Shown piece after piece: positions 56,043 through 64,000 of a stretch of DNA of 64,000 nucleotides. Positions within the stretch are counted from its first letter, which is position 1, and each line of letters opens with the position of its first letter. Source of the stretch: Sphingomonas sp. PsM26. Lineage in GTDB: Bacteria > Pseudomonadota > Alphaproteobacteria > Sphingomonadales > Sphingomonadaceae. The translations under genes and the position numbers were made by a program. A model generated the notes under the pieces. That model was not told where the DNA came from. It was given only the letters and a program-made list of their open reading frames with translations, and made no database searches. The stretch spans positions 1 through 64,000 of the forward strand of contig JARUXA010000009.1 of assembly GCA_030433805.1 (NCBI GenBank). Direction: 5' to 3'.

Positions 56043-57040
56043 AGCGCGGCGATCGCGTCGGCGAGCGGGCGGATGTCCTCGGGCTTCTGGTCCCACGAAA
56101 CGACCAGCCGCGCCTCGCCGGGGCCCCAGTCGTAGAAATCGAACCCGAGGTCGCGGAGCTTCGCGGCTTCGTCCGCAGTCACGCGGATGAACACTTCGTT
56201 CGCCTCGGTCGGATGGATCAGTCGGTCACCCGCGCCCTGCGCAAGCAACGCCGCGCCCGCATTGGCGTTGCGCGCGAGATCGAGCCACAAATCGCCCTCG
56301 AGCATCGCGAGCAACTGCGCGGCGAGATAGCGCCCCTTGCACAGCAGCATGCCTGCGCGCTTGCGGCGGTACAGCGTCGCGTCGGCAAGCTCTGTGTCGA
56401 AGAACACCAACGCCTCGGCGTTCATCCCGCCGTTCTTGATGAACCCGAAGCTCAGCGCAGTGACGCCCGCACGCCACGTCATGTCGGCGAGCGAGCAGTC
56501 GGACGAGGCGATGGCATTGGCAAAGCGCGCGCCGTCCATGTGCAACCCAAGCTTGCGCGATTTGGCGATCTCGCCGATCGCGGCGACCTCGGCGGGGGAA
56601 TAGACCCGGCCATATTCGGTCGCATTGGTGATCGAGATCGCGTGCGGCTGGGTCTGGTGGACGTCGTAGCGGGTCGCGTCGAGCACCGCGCTGATCGTCT
56701 CCGGCGTCAGCTTCGCGCCATCGCCGTCCGCGAGGAACAGCTTCGCGCCATGCGTATAGAATTCGGGCGCGCCGCATTCGTCATTCTGGATATGCGCGTC
56801 GCGGTGGCAGATGATGCTGCCGTGCGGCGGGCACATCGCCGCGAGCGCAAGACAATTCGCCGCGGTTCCGGAGGGGACCCAGAGGGCGCGCACTTGCGTC
56901 TCGAACACTTCGGAGAAGCGCGCGTCAAGCTGCTTGCTCCAGCGGTCGCCGTCGTAGGCGGTGTCGAGCGTGTTGGCGTCGGCCATCGCGGCAAACAGGG
57001 CCGGATGCACCGGGGCGGCATTGTCGGAGAAGAAGCGCAT
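56039..57040 (-). CDS. ltaE: Low-specificity L-threonine aldolase
   Basis: PLP enzyme that splits threonine or allo-threonine into glycine and acetaldehyde. The 333-residue protein has MRFFSDNAAPVHPALFAAM, WVPSGTAANCLALAAMC, LHMDGARFANAIA and ALSFGFIKNGGMNAEALVFF, where K of FIKNGG takes the place of the PLP lysine. This is the LtaE-like subfamily common in alphaproteobacteria. It overlaps the downstream transporter start. The gap upstream (57041-57453) contains two repeat A copies. Confidence 0.92.
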   Translation of the reverse strand: MRFFSDNAAPVHPALFAAMADANTLDTAYDGDRWSKQLDARFSEVFETQVRALWVPSGTAANCLALAAMCPPHGSIICHRDAHIQNDECGAPEFYTHGAKLFLADGDGAKLTPETISAVLDATRYDVHQTQPHAISITNATEYGRVYSPAEVAAIGEIAKSRKLGLHMDGARFANAIASSDCSLADMTWRAGVTALSFGFIKNGGMNAEALVFFDTELADATLYRRKRAGMLLCKGRYLAAQLLAMLEGDLWLDLARNANAGAALLAQGAGDRLIHPTEANEVFIRVTADEAAKLRDLGFDFYDWGPGEARLVVSWDQKPEDIRPLADAIAAL

Positions 57041-57133
57041 GGGGCGTGCCTACGCGCGCGGTCGCGGGGGCGTCAACCGAAGGGAGGAGGGGCTAGGGGC
57101 GGTTCCATGCTTACAGACGCTTATTCAGTATCT

Positions 57134-57240
57134 GCTTCCCCGTCGAAGGCCGGGGCCCAGTCGTGATGGCGGAGGTAACTACGCGCAGTCGCCAGCAATC
57201 TTCTGTTCCTCGACTGGGCCCCGGCCTTCGCCGGGGAAGC
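57134..57240. repeat. Palindromic repeat family A, copy 7
   Basis: Arms gcttccccgtcgaaggccgg and its near complement, centre ending cagcaatcttctgttcctcg. Copies 7 and 8 share the gtcgaagg variant and flank ~85 bases, in the 413-base gap 57041-57453 between ltaE and rnc, where no gene or other signal is seen. Confidence 0.85.
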
Positions 57241-57324
57241 GGGACGGCGTGAAATTGTTAGATTGGCGCCGTTTCTTCAACAGCACCTGCGCCTCGTTTG
57301 TAGCGTGGATCATCTACCAAATGC

Positions 57325-57431
57325 GCTTCCCCGTCGAAGGCCGGGGCCCAGGAGCGATGGCCGAGGTAACTGCGCGCATCCGCCAGCAATTTTCTGTTCC
57401 GCGACTGGGCCCCCGCCGTCGCCGGGGAAGC
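57325..57431. repeat. Palindromic repeat family A, copy 8
   Basis: Arms gcttccccgtcgaaggccgg and its complement with one changed base (ccgtcgccgggg). It ends 22 bases beyond the rnc stop, so a hairpin here could affect the rnc transcript end. Confidence 0.85.
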
Positions 57432-57453
57432 GGGGCGGCGTGTAATTGAGAAG

Positions 57454-58119
57454 TTATCGCAGCTTCTCGAGCAGCGCGGTCGCCGCCCCCGTCGCGGCGT
57501 CCTGCTTCGAGCTCCCCACCCCCACCGCCACCGCAAACCCGCCGAGCGCGGCCTTCATGCGAAAACGGGGCGCATGATGCGGACCGGAGCGCTCCAGCAC
57601 TTCATAGGTCGGGGCCTTGCGGTTGTGCGCCGCGGCCCATTCCTGGAGCGCGGATTTGGGATGCTGCGGTGCTGCGAGCTGCCGGCTTGCGCGATCCTGC
57701 CAGCAGGTGCGGACGGCATGGCGCGCACCCTCCAGCCCGGCTTCCAGATAGACCGCGCCGATGAGCGCCTCCATTACGTCGCCCAGCACATTGTCGCTGT
57801 CCGACGCGCCATCGTCGCGCGCCTGCTTGCCGAGCTTGAGATACGGCACCACGCCGATCGAGCGCGCGACATCGGCGCAGATCGCGCCCGTCACCAGCGC
57901 GTTCAACCGCTTCGACAGCGCCCCCTCGGGCTCTTTCGGGAACAGCTCGAACAGCCATTCCGCCATCACCAGCCCGAGCACGCGGTCGCCGAGAAACTCG
58001 AGCCGCTCGTAATTGGCCGCCGCCTGGCTGCCATGCGTCAGCGCGCGTTCGAACGGGACGAGGTCGATCGGGCGGTGGCCGAACGTCTCCGCCACCCAGT
58101 CCTGCAAGGCTACGCTCAA
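57454..58119 (-). CDS. rnc: Ribonuclease III
   Basis: Cuts double-stranded RNA in rRNA and mRNA processing. The 221-residue protein has the catalytic signature YERLEFLGDRVLGLVMAEWL with the required acidic residues, a second metal site in DVMEALIGAVYLEAG, and a C-terminal dsRNA-binding domain (HPKSALQEWAAAHNRKAPTY, GVGSSKQDAATGAATALLE). The start is a TTG at 58119 overlapping the lepB stop (TTGA), with AGAAGG just upstream. The lepB-rnc order is typical. Confidence 0.93.
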   Translation of the reverse strand: MSVALQDWVAETFGHRPIDLVPFERALTHGSQAAANYERLEFLGDRVLGLVMAEWLFELFPKEPEGALSKRLNALVTGAICADVARSIGVVPYLKLGKQARDDGASDSDNVLGDVMEALIGAVYLEAGLEGARHAVRTCWQDRASRQLAAPQHPKSALQEWAAAHNRKAPTYEVLERSGPHHAPRFRMKAALGGFAVAVGVGSSKQDAATGAATALLEKLR

Positions 58120-58967
58120 AAACCTTCTCCGACCCGCGACCAGCGCGCCGCGCTGAACCAAGTCCACGGCAGCAGCCAGCTGGCCGAGCCATCGGTCGAG
58201 AAGAACGACACGACCGCCTTGCCCTCGATCCGCTCCATCGGCACGAACCCCATGCCCTGCGGCGGGTCGAACCGGCTGTCGCCGCTGTCGTCGCGGTTGT
58301 CGCCCATCACGAAGACATGGCCCGCGGGCACCTTGTACACTGCGGTATCGTCGGCGCTCGGCATCTCGCCGCGGTCGAGCACGGCGTAGCTCTTGCCGTT
58401 GGGAAGCGTCTCGCGGAACTGGCGATAGCGGCAGATCGGCGTGCCTGCGGCGTCGGAGTCCATGAATTCGCCAGGGCATTCGGTCCCGCCCGGATAATTG
58501 GGCGACAGCGGAATGGTGAAGTCGGGCATCCGCACCTTGGGGATCGCCTTGTCGTTGAGGAACACCTGCCCCCCGCGCATCTGCACGCTGTCGCCGGGCA
58601 GGCCGATCACGCGTTTGATCACGTCATGGTCCTCGCCCGGAGGGCCGCGGAACACGACGACGTCGCCGCGGGTCGGGTCGCGCGGCAGGATCCGACCGGG
58701 GATCAGCGGCACGCCCCACGGCAGCGACCAGCGCGAATAGCCGTAGTTCCACTTGGACACGAACAGGTAATCGCCGATGTACAGCCGCGGCAGCATCGAT
58801 TGCGACGGGATGCTGAACGGCGCGAAGATGAAGCTGCGGAACACGAACACGACGATCGCGAGCTTCAGGAAGAAGCTCAGCGTTTCGCGCGTTTCCGACT
58901 GGCGGGGCTTGGCCTTGCGAGGGACCGCTTGGCCAAGCGGAACGGGCGCGGGTTCGATGTCGGGCAT
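58116..58967 (-). CDS. lepB: Signal peptidase I
   Basis: Removes signal peptides from exported proteins at the membrane. The 283-residue form starts MPDIEPAPVPLG. One N-terminal membrane anchor (~31-52) precedes the catalytic Ser in FSIPSQSMLPRLYIGDYLFV (S57 with this start), and the lysine dyad region GPPGEDHDVIKRVIGLPGDS. The C-terminal box HVFVMGDNRDDSGDSR is complete. The start has no strong ribosome site; a TTG at 59003 is possible. Coupled to rnc downstream. Confidence 0.93.
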   Translation of the reverse strand: MPDIEPAPVPLGQAVPRKAKPRQSETRETLSFFLKLAIVVFVFRSFIFAPFSIPSQSMLPRLYIGDYLFVSKWNYGYSRWSLPWGVPLIPGRILPRDPTRGDVVVFRGPPGEDHDVIKRVIGLPGDSVQMRGGQVFLNDKAIPKVRMPDFTIPLSPNYPGGTECPGEFMDSDAAGTPICRYRQFRETLPNGKSYAVLDRGEMPSADDTAVYKVPAGHVFVMGDNRDDSGDSRFDPPQGMGFVPMERIEGKAVVSFFSTDGSASWLLPWTWFSAARWSRVGEGF

Positions 58968-59080
58968 AGGGCGCGGTTTGCGGGCGGCGGAGCGTGTCGT
59001 CAAGCTGGCGGTTGTAACTGGGGGCCGTTAGGGCGATCTACACCGGGATTCGATCCACCCCTACAAGCAACGAGGTACTC

Positions 59081-60571
59081 ATGGCAGCCGACTGGACCGC
59101 GATCGAGGGGCTTCCCAGCCCCCGGCTTGAAACCCTGTTCGCCGACGATGCCGAGCGGCTCGCGCGCTTCACCGTCGACGTTGCGGGGATTCACTTCGAC
59201 TGGTCGAAGACGCATCTGACCGAGCAGGCGGTTGCCGCCTTCGAGGCGCTCGCCAAGGCGCAGGACCTGCACGGCAAGCGCGAAGCGCTGTTCTCGGGCA
59301 AGGTCATCAACACCACCGAGGGCCGCGCCGTGACGCATGTCGCCGAGCGTGGCGAGGGTTCCGAGGACGATGTCGCCGCCGCACGCATCCTGCATGCGCG
59401 GATGCGCGCGTTGATCGACGCGATCGAGGGCGGTGCGCTCGGCGAGATCCGCCATGTGCTCCACGTCGGCATCGGCGGCTCGGCGCTTGGCCCCGATCTG
59501 CTCGTCGATGCGCTAGGGCGCGAGTCCGGCCGCTACGATGTCGCGATCGTCTCCAACGTCGACGGCTGCGCGCTCGAGGAAGCGTTCGCCAAGTTCGATC
59601 CGACCGCGACGTTGCTGGTCGTCGCGTCCAAGACCTTCACCACCAAGGAAACCATGCTTAACGCCGAATCGGTGTTGCAGTGGATGGGCGAAGGCGGCGT
59701 CGACGACGTGTACGGCAAGGTCATCGCGCTGACCGCCGATCCCGACAAGGCGGTCGAATGGGGTGTCGACGAAACGCGCGTGCTGCCGTTCGCCGAGAGT
59801 GTCGGGGGCCGGTACTCGCTGTGGTCGTCGATCGGCTTCCCCGCGGCGCTCGCGCTCGGCTGGGACGATTTTTCGGACATGCTCGAGGGTGCAGGCGAGA
59901 TGGACCGGCATTTCCGCCAGACTTCGCTCGCGCACAATGCGCCGGTGCTCGCGGCGTTTGCCGACCTCTATTACACCCACAACCGCCACGCCGAGACGCG
60001 CGCGACCTTCGCTTATGACGAACGGTTGCGGTTGCTTCCGTCCTATCTTCAGCAGCTCGAGATGGAATCGAACGGCAAGGGCGTGACGATCGACGGCGAG
60101 CCGCTCAAAGGGCCGTCCGCGCCGATCACCTGGGGCGGGGTCGGGACGGATGCACAGCATGCGGTGTTCCAGCTGCTCCACCAGGGCACGCATCTGGTGC
60201 CGGTCGAGTTCGTCGCGGTGATCGAGGCGGGCGATACGCTGGCGGAGGATCACCATCGCCAGTTGCTGCTCAACGCGTTCGCGCAAGGGGCCGCACTGAT
60301 GAAGGGCCGTCCGAACGACGACGCCGCGCGCAGCTATTCGGGTGACCGTCCGTCGTCGACGATCCTGCTCGACGATCTCGATGCGCGGACGCTGGGCGCG
60401 CTGATCGCCTTTTACGAGCAGCGCGTGTTCGTGAATGCGGTGCTGATCGGGATCAACCCGTTCGACCAGTTCGGCGTCGAGCTCGGCAAGGAAATGGCCA
60501 AGGCGGCGGATGCGGGCGGGCAGGAGTTCGACGTGTCGACCACCGACCTGATCAAGCGCGCGTTCGGATGA
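59081..60571 (+). CDS. pgi: Glucose-6-phosphate isomerase
   Basis: Interconverts glucose 6-phosphate and fructose 6-phosphate. The 496-residue protein is the shorter proteobacterial form. Recognisable parts are HVGIGGSALGPDLLVDAL, VASKTFTTKETMLNAESV, FAESVGGRYSLWSSIGFPAA, LPSYLQQLEMESNGKGV and GTDAQHAVFQLLHQGTHLVP. GAGG precedes the ATG. The stop overlaps the start of a DUF4174 gene, so they are coupled. Confidence 0.97.
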   Translation: MAADWTAIEGLPSPRLETLFADDAERLARFTVDVAGIHFDWSKTHLTEQAVAAFEALAKAQDLHGKREALFSGKVINTTEGRAVTHVAERGEGSEDDVAAARILHARMRALIDAIEGGALGEIRHVLHVGIGGSALGPDLLVDALGRESGRYDVAIVSNVDGCALEEAFAKFDPTATLLVVASKTFTTKETMLNAESVLQWMGEGGVDDVYGKVIALTADPDKAVEWGVDETRVLPFAESVGGRYSLWSSIGFPAALALGWDDFSDMLEGAGEMDRHFRQTSLAHNAPVLAAFADLYYTHNRHAETRATFAYDERLRLLPSYLQQLEMESNGKGVTIDGEPLKGPSAPITWGGVGTDAQHAVFQLLHQGTHLVPVEFVAVIEAGDTLAEDHHRQLLLNAFAQGAALMKGRPNDDAARSYSGDRPSSTILLDDLDARTLGALIAFYEQRVFVNAVLIGINPFDQFGVELGKEMAKAADAGGQEFDVSTTDLIKRAFG

Positions 60572-60942
60572 TCGTGCTGGCGGCGATGATGGCTTCGGTG
60601 ACGGTGGCAGAGATGCGCCACCAGCGCCGGGTGCTGATCGTCGCCGCCGCGAGCGCGGCGGATGCGCGCAGGGTCGCGCAGGACGCCGCGCTGGCGGGGA
60701 TGACAAAGGCGCTTGCCGACCGTGACGTCACGGTGGTCGAACTCACCGGGGACACGGTGCGCGGCGCTGCCGACACTGCCGCCGCTTTGCGCGAGCGGTG
60801 GCGTTTGCCCAAGGCGGCATTCGGCCTGGTGCTGGTCGGCAAGGATGGCCACGCCGCGTTGCGCCGCTCCGAGCCGATCGACGCGCCCACGTTGGTCGCC
60901 ACGATCGACGCGATGCCGATGCGACGCGCGGGGCAGCGCTAG
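60568..60942 (+). CDS. DUF4174 domain protein
   Basis: A 124-residue protein whose ATG overlaps the pgi stop (ATGA). It starts with a short hydrophobic stretch (IVLAAMMASVTVAEM), which may be a weak signal peptide, then RRVLIVAAASAADARRVAQD and FGLVLVGKDGHAALRRSEPI, the core of the DUF4174 fold, which resembles thioredoxin-like domains without the active cysteines. Function unknown. It lies 91 bases before gor. Confidence 0.75.
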   Translation: MIVLAAMMASVTVAEMRHQRRVLIVAAASAADARRVAQDAALAGMTKALADRDVTVVELTGDTVRGAADTAAALRERWRLPKAAFGLVLVGKDGHAALRRSEPIDAPTLVATIDAMPMRRAGQR

Positions 60943-61033
60943 GATAAGTGGCCTACCCTTATCCCCGTTTGGGGGGGCGGTGACTAACCAGGATTTACGG
61001 GCCGCGTGTTTTGCGGCTGCAGAAGGACAAGAC

Positions 61034-62383
61034 ATGGCTGAGTATGACTACGACCTCTTCGTCATCGGTGCAGGCTCGGGCGGCACGCGCGCATCGCGCG
61101 TTGCAGCGGCGCATGGCGCGAAGGTCGCGGTGGCCGAGGAATATCGCGTCGGCGGCACCTGCGTCATCCGCGGCTGCGTGCCGAAGAAGCTGCTCGTCTA
61201 TGGCGCGCATTTCGCGGAGGATCTGAAGGACGCGAAGCGGTTCGGCTGGGACGTGCCCGATAATCTCGGGTTCGACTGGGTCCGGCTGCGCGACAATGTG
61301 ATGGAGGAGGTCGACCGGATCAACGGCGCCTATACCGACACGCTCAACAACAACGGGGTCGACATCATCCTCGATCGCGCGACCGTGACCGGGCCGCATT
61401 CGGTCCGGCTCGGTGACGGGCGCGAAGTGACTGCGGGCAAGATCCTGATCGCGGTCGGCGCTACGCCGGTCGTGCCCGATTGCCCGGGGAACGAACACGG
61501 CATCACGTCGAACGAAGTGTTCCATCTCGACGCGCTCCCCAAGCGCATCCTGATCGCGGGCGCTGGCTATATCGCCAATGAGTTCGCAGGCATCTTCAAC
61601 GAATTCGGCAGCAAGGTGACGCTGATCAACCGCACCGACGTGATCCTGCGCGGCTATGACGAATCGATCCGCGATCGCCTGCTCCAGATCTCTATGATGA
61701 AGGGGCTCGAATTCCGGTTCAACGCCGCCTTCCAGGGGATCGAGAAGCAGGGCGACGGGTGTCTCCGCGTCTCGATGACCGGCCATGAGCCGATCGACGT
61801 GGATTGCGTGCTGTTCGCGACCGGGCGGTCGCCCAACACCGAAGGGCTCGGGCTCGACAGCGCGGGCGTCACGATGGACGACAAGGGCGCGATCGTGGTC
61901 GACGAGGACAACAAGTCGACCTGCGACAGCATCTATGCGGTCGGCGACGTCACCAACCGCGTCCAGCTCACCCCCGTCGCGATCCGCGAGGGGCAGGCGT
62001 TTGCGGACACGATGTACGGCAACAAGCCGCACCGGGTGGATTACGAGAACATCCCCTCGGCGGTGTTCAGCCATCCCCCGATGGCTGGCGTCGGGCTGAC
62101 CGAGGCGCAGGCGAAGAACAAGTTCGGTTCGGTGAAGGTCTACATGTCCGACTTCCGCCCGATGAAGAACGTGCTCGCGGGCCGCAACGAGCGCGCGTTG
62201 TACAAGATGGTGTGCAACCCTGAGACCGGTCAGGTGCTCGGGCTCCACATGATCGGCCCGGACTCGCCCGAAATCTTGCAGGCGGCTGCGGTCGCAGTGA
62301 AGGCGGGGCTGACCAAGGACGCGTTTGACCAGACCGTCGCGTTGCACCCGTCGATGGCGGAGGAGCTGGTGCTGCTGCGGTAA
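61034..62383 (+). CDS. gor: Glutathione-disulfide reductase
   Basis: NADPH-dependent flavoenzyme that reduces oxidised glutathione. The 449-residue protein has an FAD site ([19 protein letters not shown]), redox-active C43 and C48 (GGTCVIRGCVPKK), an NADPH site (RILIAGAGYIANEFAGIFNE), the second FAD motif (SIYAVGDVTNRVQLTPVA) and the catalytic H438 (HPSMAEELV). AGAAGGA precedes the ATG at 61034; the frame open to 60713 overlaps the DUF4174 gene. The second-site residue pattern (NRTDVILRG) is compatible with plant-type glutathione reductases. Confidence 0.95.
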   Translation: MAEYDYDLFVIGAGSGGTRASRVAAAHGAKVAVAEEYRVGGTCVIRGCVPKKLLVYGAHFAEDLKDAKRFGWDVPDNLGFDWVRLRDNVMEEVDRINGAYTDTLNNNGVDIILDRATVTGPHSVRLGDGREVTAGKILIAVGATPVVPDCPGNEHGITSNEVFHLDALPKRILIAGAGYIANEFAGIFNEFGSKVTLINRTDVILRGYDESIRDRLLQISMMKGLEFRFNAAFQGIEKQGDGCLRVSMTGHEPIDVDCVLFATGRSPNTEGLGLDSAGVTMDDKGAIVVDEDNKSTCDSIYAVGDVTNRVQLTPVAIREGQAFADTMYGNKPHRVDYENIPSAVFSHPPMAGVGLTEAQAKNKFGSVKVYMSDFRPMKNVLAGRNERALYKMVCNPETGQVLGLHMIGPDSPEILQAAAVAVKAGLTKDAFDQTVALHPSMAEELVLLR

Positions 62384-62425
62384 GGCTTGCTTGTGGCGCG
62401 GTCCGCAATTTAGTAGGATCGCGCC

Positions 62426-62668
62426 ATGGCACAGATGACGGTCTCTGTTTCCGAAGACATGCTTTCCTGGCTGGAACAGCGCGTTGCGGATGGAAACTAC
62501 GCCAGCGGCAGCGACTATCTGGCCGAGCTGATTCGGGCGGACAAGGCGCAGGCAGACCATTTGGACTGGCTCCGCGTCGAGATCGCGAAAGGCTTCGCGT
62601 CCGGGGTCAGCAAGCGATCCCTGCAGGATATTCTGGCTGACCACCGGAATAGCCGTGCTGCGGCTTGA
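62426..62668 (+). CDS. parD: ParD-type antitoxin
   Basis: An 80-residue ribbon-helix-helix antitoxin. It starts MAQMTVSVSEDMLSWLEQRV, the DNA-binding strand and helix, and has NYASGSDYLAELIRADKAQ, characteristic of CC2985/ParD1 antitoxins; the C-terminal tail wraps the toxin. AGGA precedes the ATG. It overlaps parE by 14 bases and should repress the operon together with ParE. The pair sits between gor and the M13 peptidase. Confidence 0.9.
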   Translation: MAQMTVSVSEDMLSWLEQRVADGNYASGSDYLAELIRADKAQADHLDWLRVEIAKGFASGVSKRSLQDILADHRNSRAAA

Positions 62669-62954
62669 GCTCAGCGACAGAGCGGACGCCGATCTAACCG
62701 ATATCCTGCGCTATGGATGCGCGACCTTTGGGGTCGACGTCGGCGAAGCTTATTTCCTGAGCTTCGACGCAACCTTTGAACGGCTGTGCGAATATCCCGA
62801 AATGCACCCGGTATCCGAGCAATTTGCCGGAGGCGTGCGAACCTGCCGGCATCGTAGCCACCGCATCTTCTACCGGGTCGAGGACGACTGCCTCGTCATC
62901 GGCCGTGTGTTCCATGTCGCGCGCGAGATCGAGACAGGGCTCCCGCTCGATTGA
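62655..62954 (+). CDS. parE: ParE-type toxin
   Basis: A 99-residue RelE/ParE-superfamily toxin, starting with GTG at 62655 inside the end of parD. The fold signatures are LRLELSDRADADLTDILRYG, the long helix FDATFERLCEYPEMHPV, and the C-terminal CRHRSHRIFYRVEDDCLVIG with VFHVAREIE. Related toxins inhibit DNA gyrase. The gene is intact. No transposase or integrase lies nearby. Confidence 0.9.
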   Translation: MLRLELSDRADADLTDILRYGCATFGVDVGEAYFLSFDATFERLCEYPEMHPVSEQFAGGVRTCRHRSHRIFYRVEDDCLVIGRVFHVAREIETGLPLD

Positions 62955-62956
62955 GA

Positions 62957-62985
62957 TGCGAAGCCGCCAGTGCGGCGGCTTCGCA
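62957..62985. terminator. Hairpin between parE and the M13 peptidase
   Basis: tgcgaagccgcc pairs exactly with ggcggcttcgca around a 5-base loop, three bases after the parE stop and 8 bases from the convergent peptidase stop. Such a 12 bp GC-rich stem suits a two-way terminator, without a long T-run. Confidence 0.6.
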
Positions 62986-62992
62986 CGGTTCG

Positions 62993-64000
62993 TTACCAGA
63001 TATGCACCCGGTCCGCCGGTGCCAGATACAGCTTGTCGCCCGGCTTTACCCCGAACGCCGCATACCAGGCGTCGACATTCCGCACGATCCCGTTGACCCG
63101 GTAGAACGGTGGCGAATGCGGGTCGGTCAGCAACCGCGCGCGCGCAGCGCCTTCGCGGAGCTTGGACTGCCACGCCTGCGCATAGGACAGGAAGAAGCGC
63201 TGATCGCCGGTCAGCCCCTCGATCACCGGGGCCTTGCCGTGGGTCTGCTGATACTTCTGATAGGCGGCATAGGCGGTCTCGACCCCGCCGAGATCGCCGA
63301 TGTTCTCGCCCAGCGTCAACGCGCCCTTCACATGGACGCCGGGAATCGGCTCATAGGCGTCATATTGCTGGCTGAGCGCGCCGGTCCGCGCCTTGAACGC
63401 GGTTTTCGCCTCGGGCGTCCACCAGTTCTCGACCTTGCCGGTCGGGCCGAACAGGCTGCCCTGGTCGTCGAAGCCATGCCCCATCTCATGCCCGATGATC
63501 GCGCCGATCGCGCCATAATTGACCGCCGCATCCGCCTTGGGGTCGAAATAGGGCGGTTGCAGGATCGCGGCGGGGAAGGTGATCTGGTTCGCCAGCGGAT
63601 TGTAATAGGCGTTTACCGTCTGCGGGGTCATGTCCCACAAAGTCCGGTCGACCGGGGCCTTCAGCCGCGAGAGGTCGAGCTGATGCTGGAACTCGCCCGC
63701 GCGGATCGCATTGCCGAGCGGATCGCCGCGCACCACCTGCAGCGACGTATAGTCGATGTACTTGACCGGATGCCCGACGCGCGGGTCGAACGCGGCGAGC
63801 TTGGCGAGCGCGGCGGTCTTGGTTTTGGCGTCCATCCAGCCGTTGGCGGTGATCCGGTCCTTGTACGCCGCGCGCAGATTGGCGATCAGCTCGCCCATCT
63901 TGGCTTCGCTCTCGGGCGGATAGTGGCGCTTGACGTAGATCTCGCCGATCGCCTCGCCCATTGTGCCGTTGACCATCGCGATCCCGCGCTTCCAGCGGGC
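62993..64000 (-). CDS. M13-family zinc metallopeptidase, C-terminal part (runs off the window)
   Basis: The visible ~335 residues are the C-terminal half of a neprilysin-like peptidase; the coding frame continues beyond base 64000 (RWKRGIAMVNG at the edge), so the in-window ATG at 63976 is not the real start. The zinc motif is GAIIGHEMGHGFDDQG (HExxH), followed by the third ligand region LTLGENIGDLGGVETAY and the family C-terminal LTDPHSPPFYRVNGIVRN. Full-length members are ~650-700 residues and secreted. Convergent with parDE. Confidence 0.93.
   Translation of the reverse strand, partial: ARWKRGIAMVNGTMGEAIGEIYVKRHYPPESEAKMGELIANLRAAYKDRITANGWMDAKTKTAALAKLAAFDPRVGHPVKYIDYTSLQVVRGDPLGNAIRAGEFQHQLDLSRLKAPVDRTLWDMTPQTVNAYYNPLANQITFPAAILQPPYFDPKADAAVNYGAIGAIIGHEMGHGFDDQGSLFGPTGKVENWWTPEAKTAFKARTGALSQQYDAYEPIPGVHVKGALTLGENIGDLGGVETAYAAYQKYQQTHGKAPVIEGLTGDQRFFLSYAQAWQSKLREGAARARLLTDPHSPPFYRVNGIVRNVDAWYAAFGVKPGDKLYLAPADRVHIW

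Noticed and set aside
62426..62954. parDE as part of a mobile island
   Set aside because: No transposase, integrase or flanking repeats nearby, and base composition is like its neighbours.

Overview
The window looks like chromosomal DNA of a sphingomonad (Alphaproteobacteria, Sphingomonas or a close relative). The grounds are high GC, a C4-pathway hemA (5-aminolevulinate synthase), a class I fumarase, the plsY-dprA-topA order, a large TonB-dependent receptor, a Kdo-linked (KpsC/KpsS) capsule locus, and dense palindromic repeats built on the core cttccccggcgaaggccgg. Almost all of it is ordinary, tightly packed coding DNA. Many genes overlap by 4 bp (ATGA, GTGA or TTGA junctions), and several start with GTG or TTG. 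The first ~100 bases are low-complexity G/C runs that look like a contig-end artefact.

Layout. 0.1-12 kb: a GGDEF/EAL/PilZ signalling protein, class I fumarase, topA, a small CCDC90-like protein, dprA, plsY, murI and hemA. 12-17 kb: two small membrane proteins, the betaine-lipid pair btaA-btaB, then a fasciclin protein / RskA-type anti-sigma / ECF sigma operon. 17-22 kb: rpiB-glyA-nrdR, then an in-frame fusion of a GIY-YIG nuclease and a TrmJ-like RNA methyltransferase joined across a repeat, a small secreted protein, chorismate mutase and rpsD with a strong terminator. 22-31 kb: an S9 and an M28 peptidase, agmatine deiminase and N-carbamoylputrescine amidohydrolase separated by a phosphoesterase and a small membrane protein, a family-5 uracil-DNA glycosylase, folK and tRNA-Lys(UUU). 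31-42 kb: a capsule region with kpsS, an LTA-synthase-like enzyme, an SDR, a fatty-acid-hydroxylase-like protein, a glycosyltransferase, kpsC, a histidine phosphatase, kdsB, kdsD and kdsA. 42-51 kb: a TonB-dependent receptor, galE, msrA, a Sua5-type enzyme carrying an in-frame repeat insertion, acyl-CoA dehydrogenase and arylamine N-acetyltransferase. 51-64 kb: a GntR regulator with a predicted leaderless mRNA, nitroreductase, POT transporter, NnrU protein, SDR, DMT exporter, threonine aldolase, rnc-lepB, pgi, a DUF4174 protein, gor, parDE, and the C-terminal half of an M13 metallopeptidase running off the end.

The capsule genes make one pathway. KdsD, KdsA, a phosphatase step and KdsB would supply CMP-Kdo, and KpsC and KpsS would build the poly-Kdo linker on a lipid. 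No kpsM/T/D/E export genes lie in this window. The most interesting observations are repeat elements that have become coding sequence (GIY-YIG/TrmJ fusion; Sua5 linker), a GIY-YIG nuclease bracketed by inverted repeats, the sigma/anti-sigma/fasciclin operon that resembles mycobacterial SigK-RskA-MPT70, and a histidine phosphatase in the Kdo operon where a Kdo-8-phosphate phosphatase would be needed.
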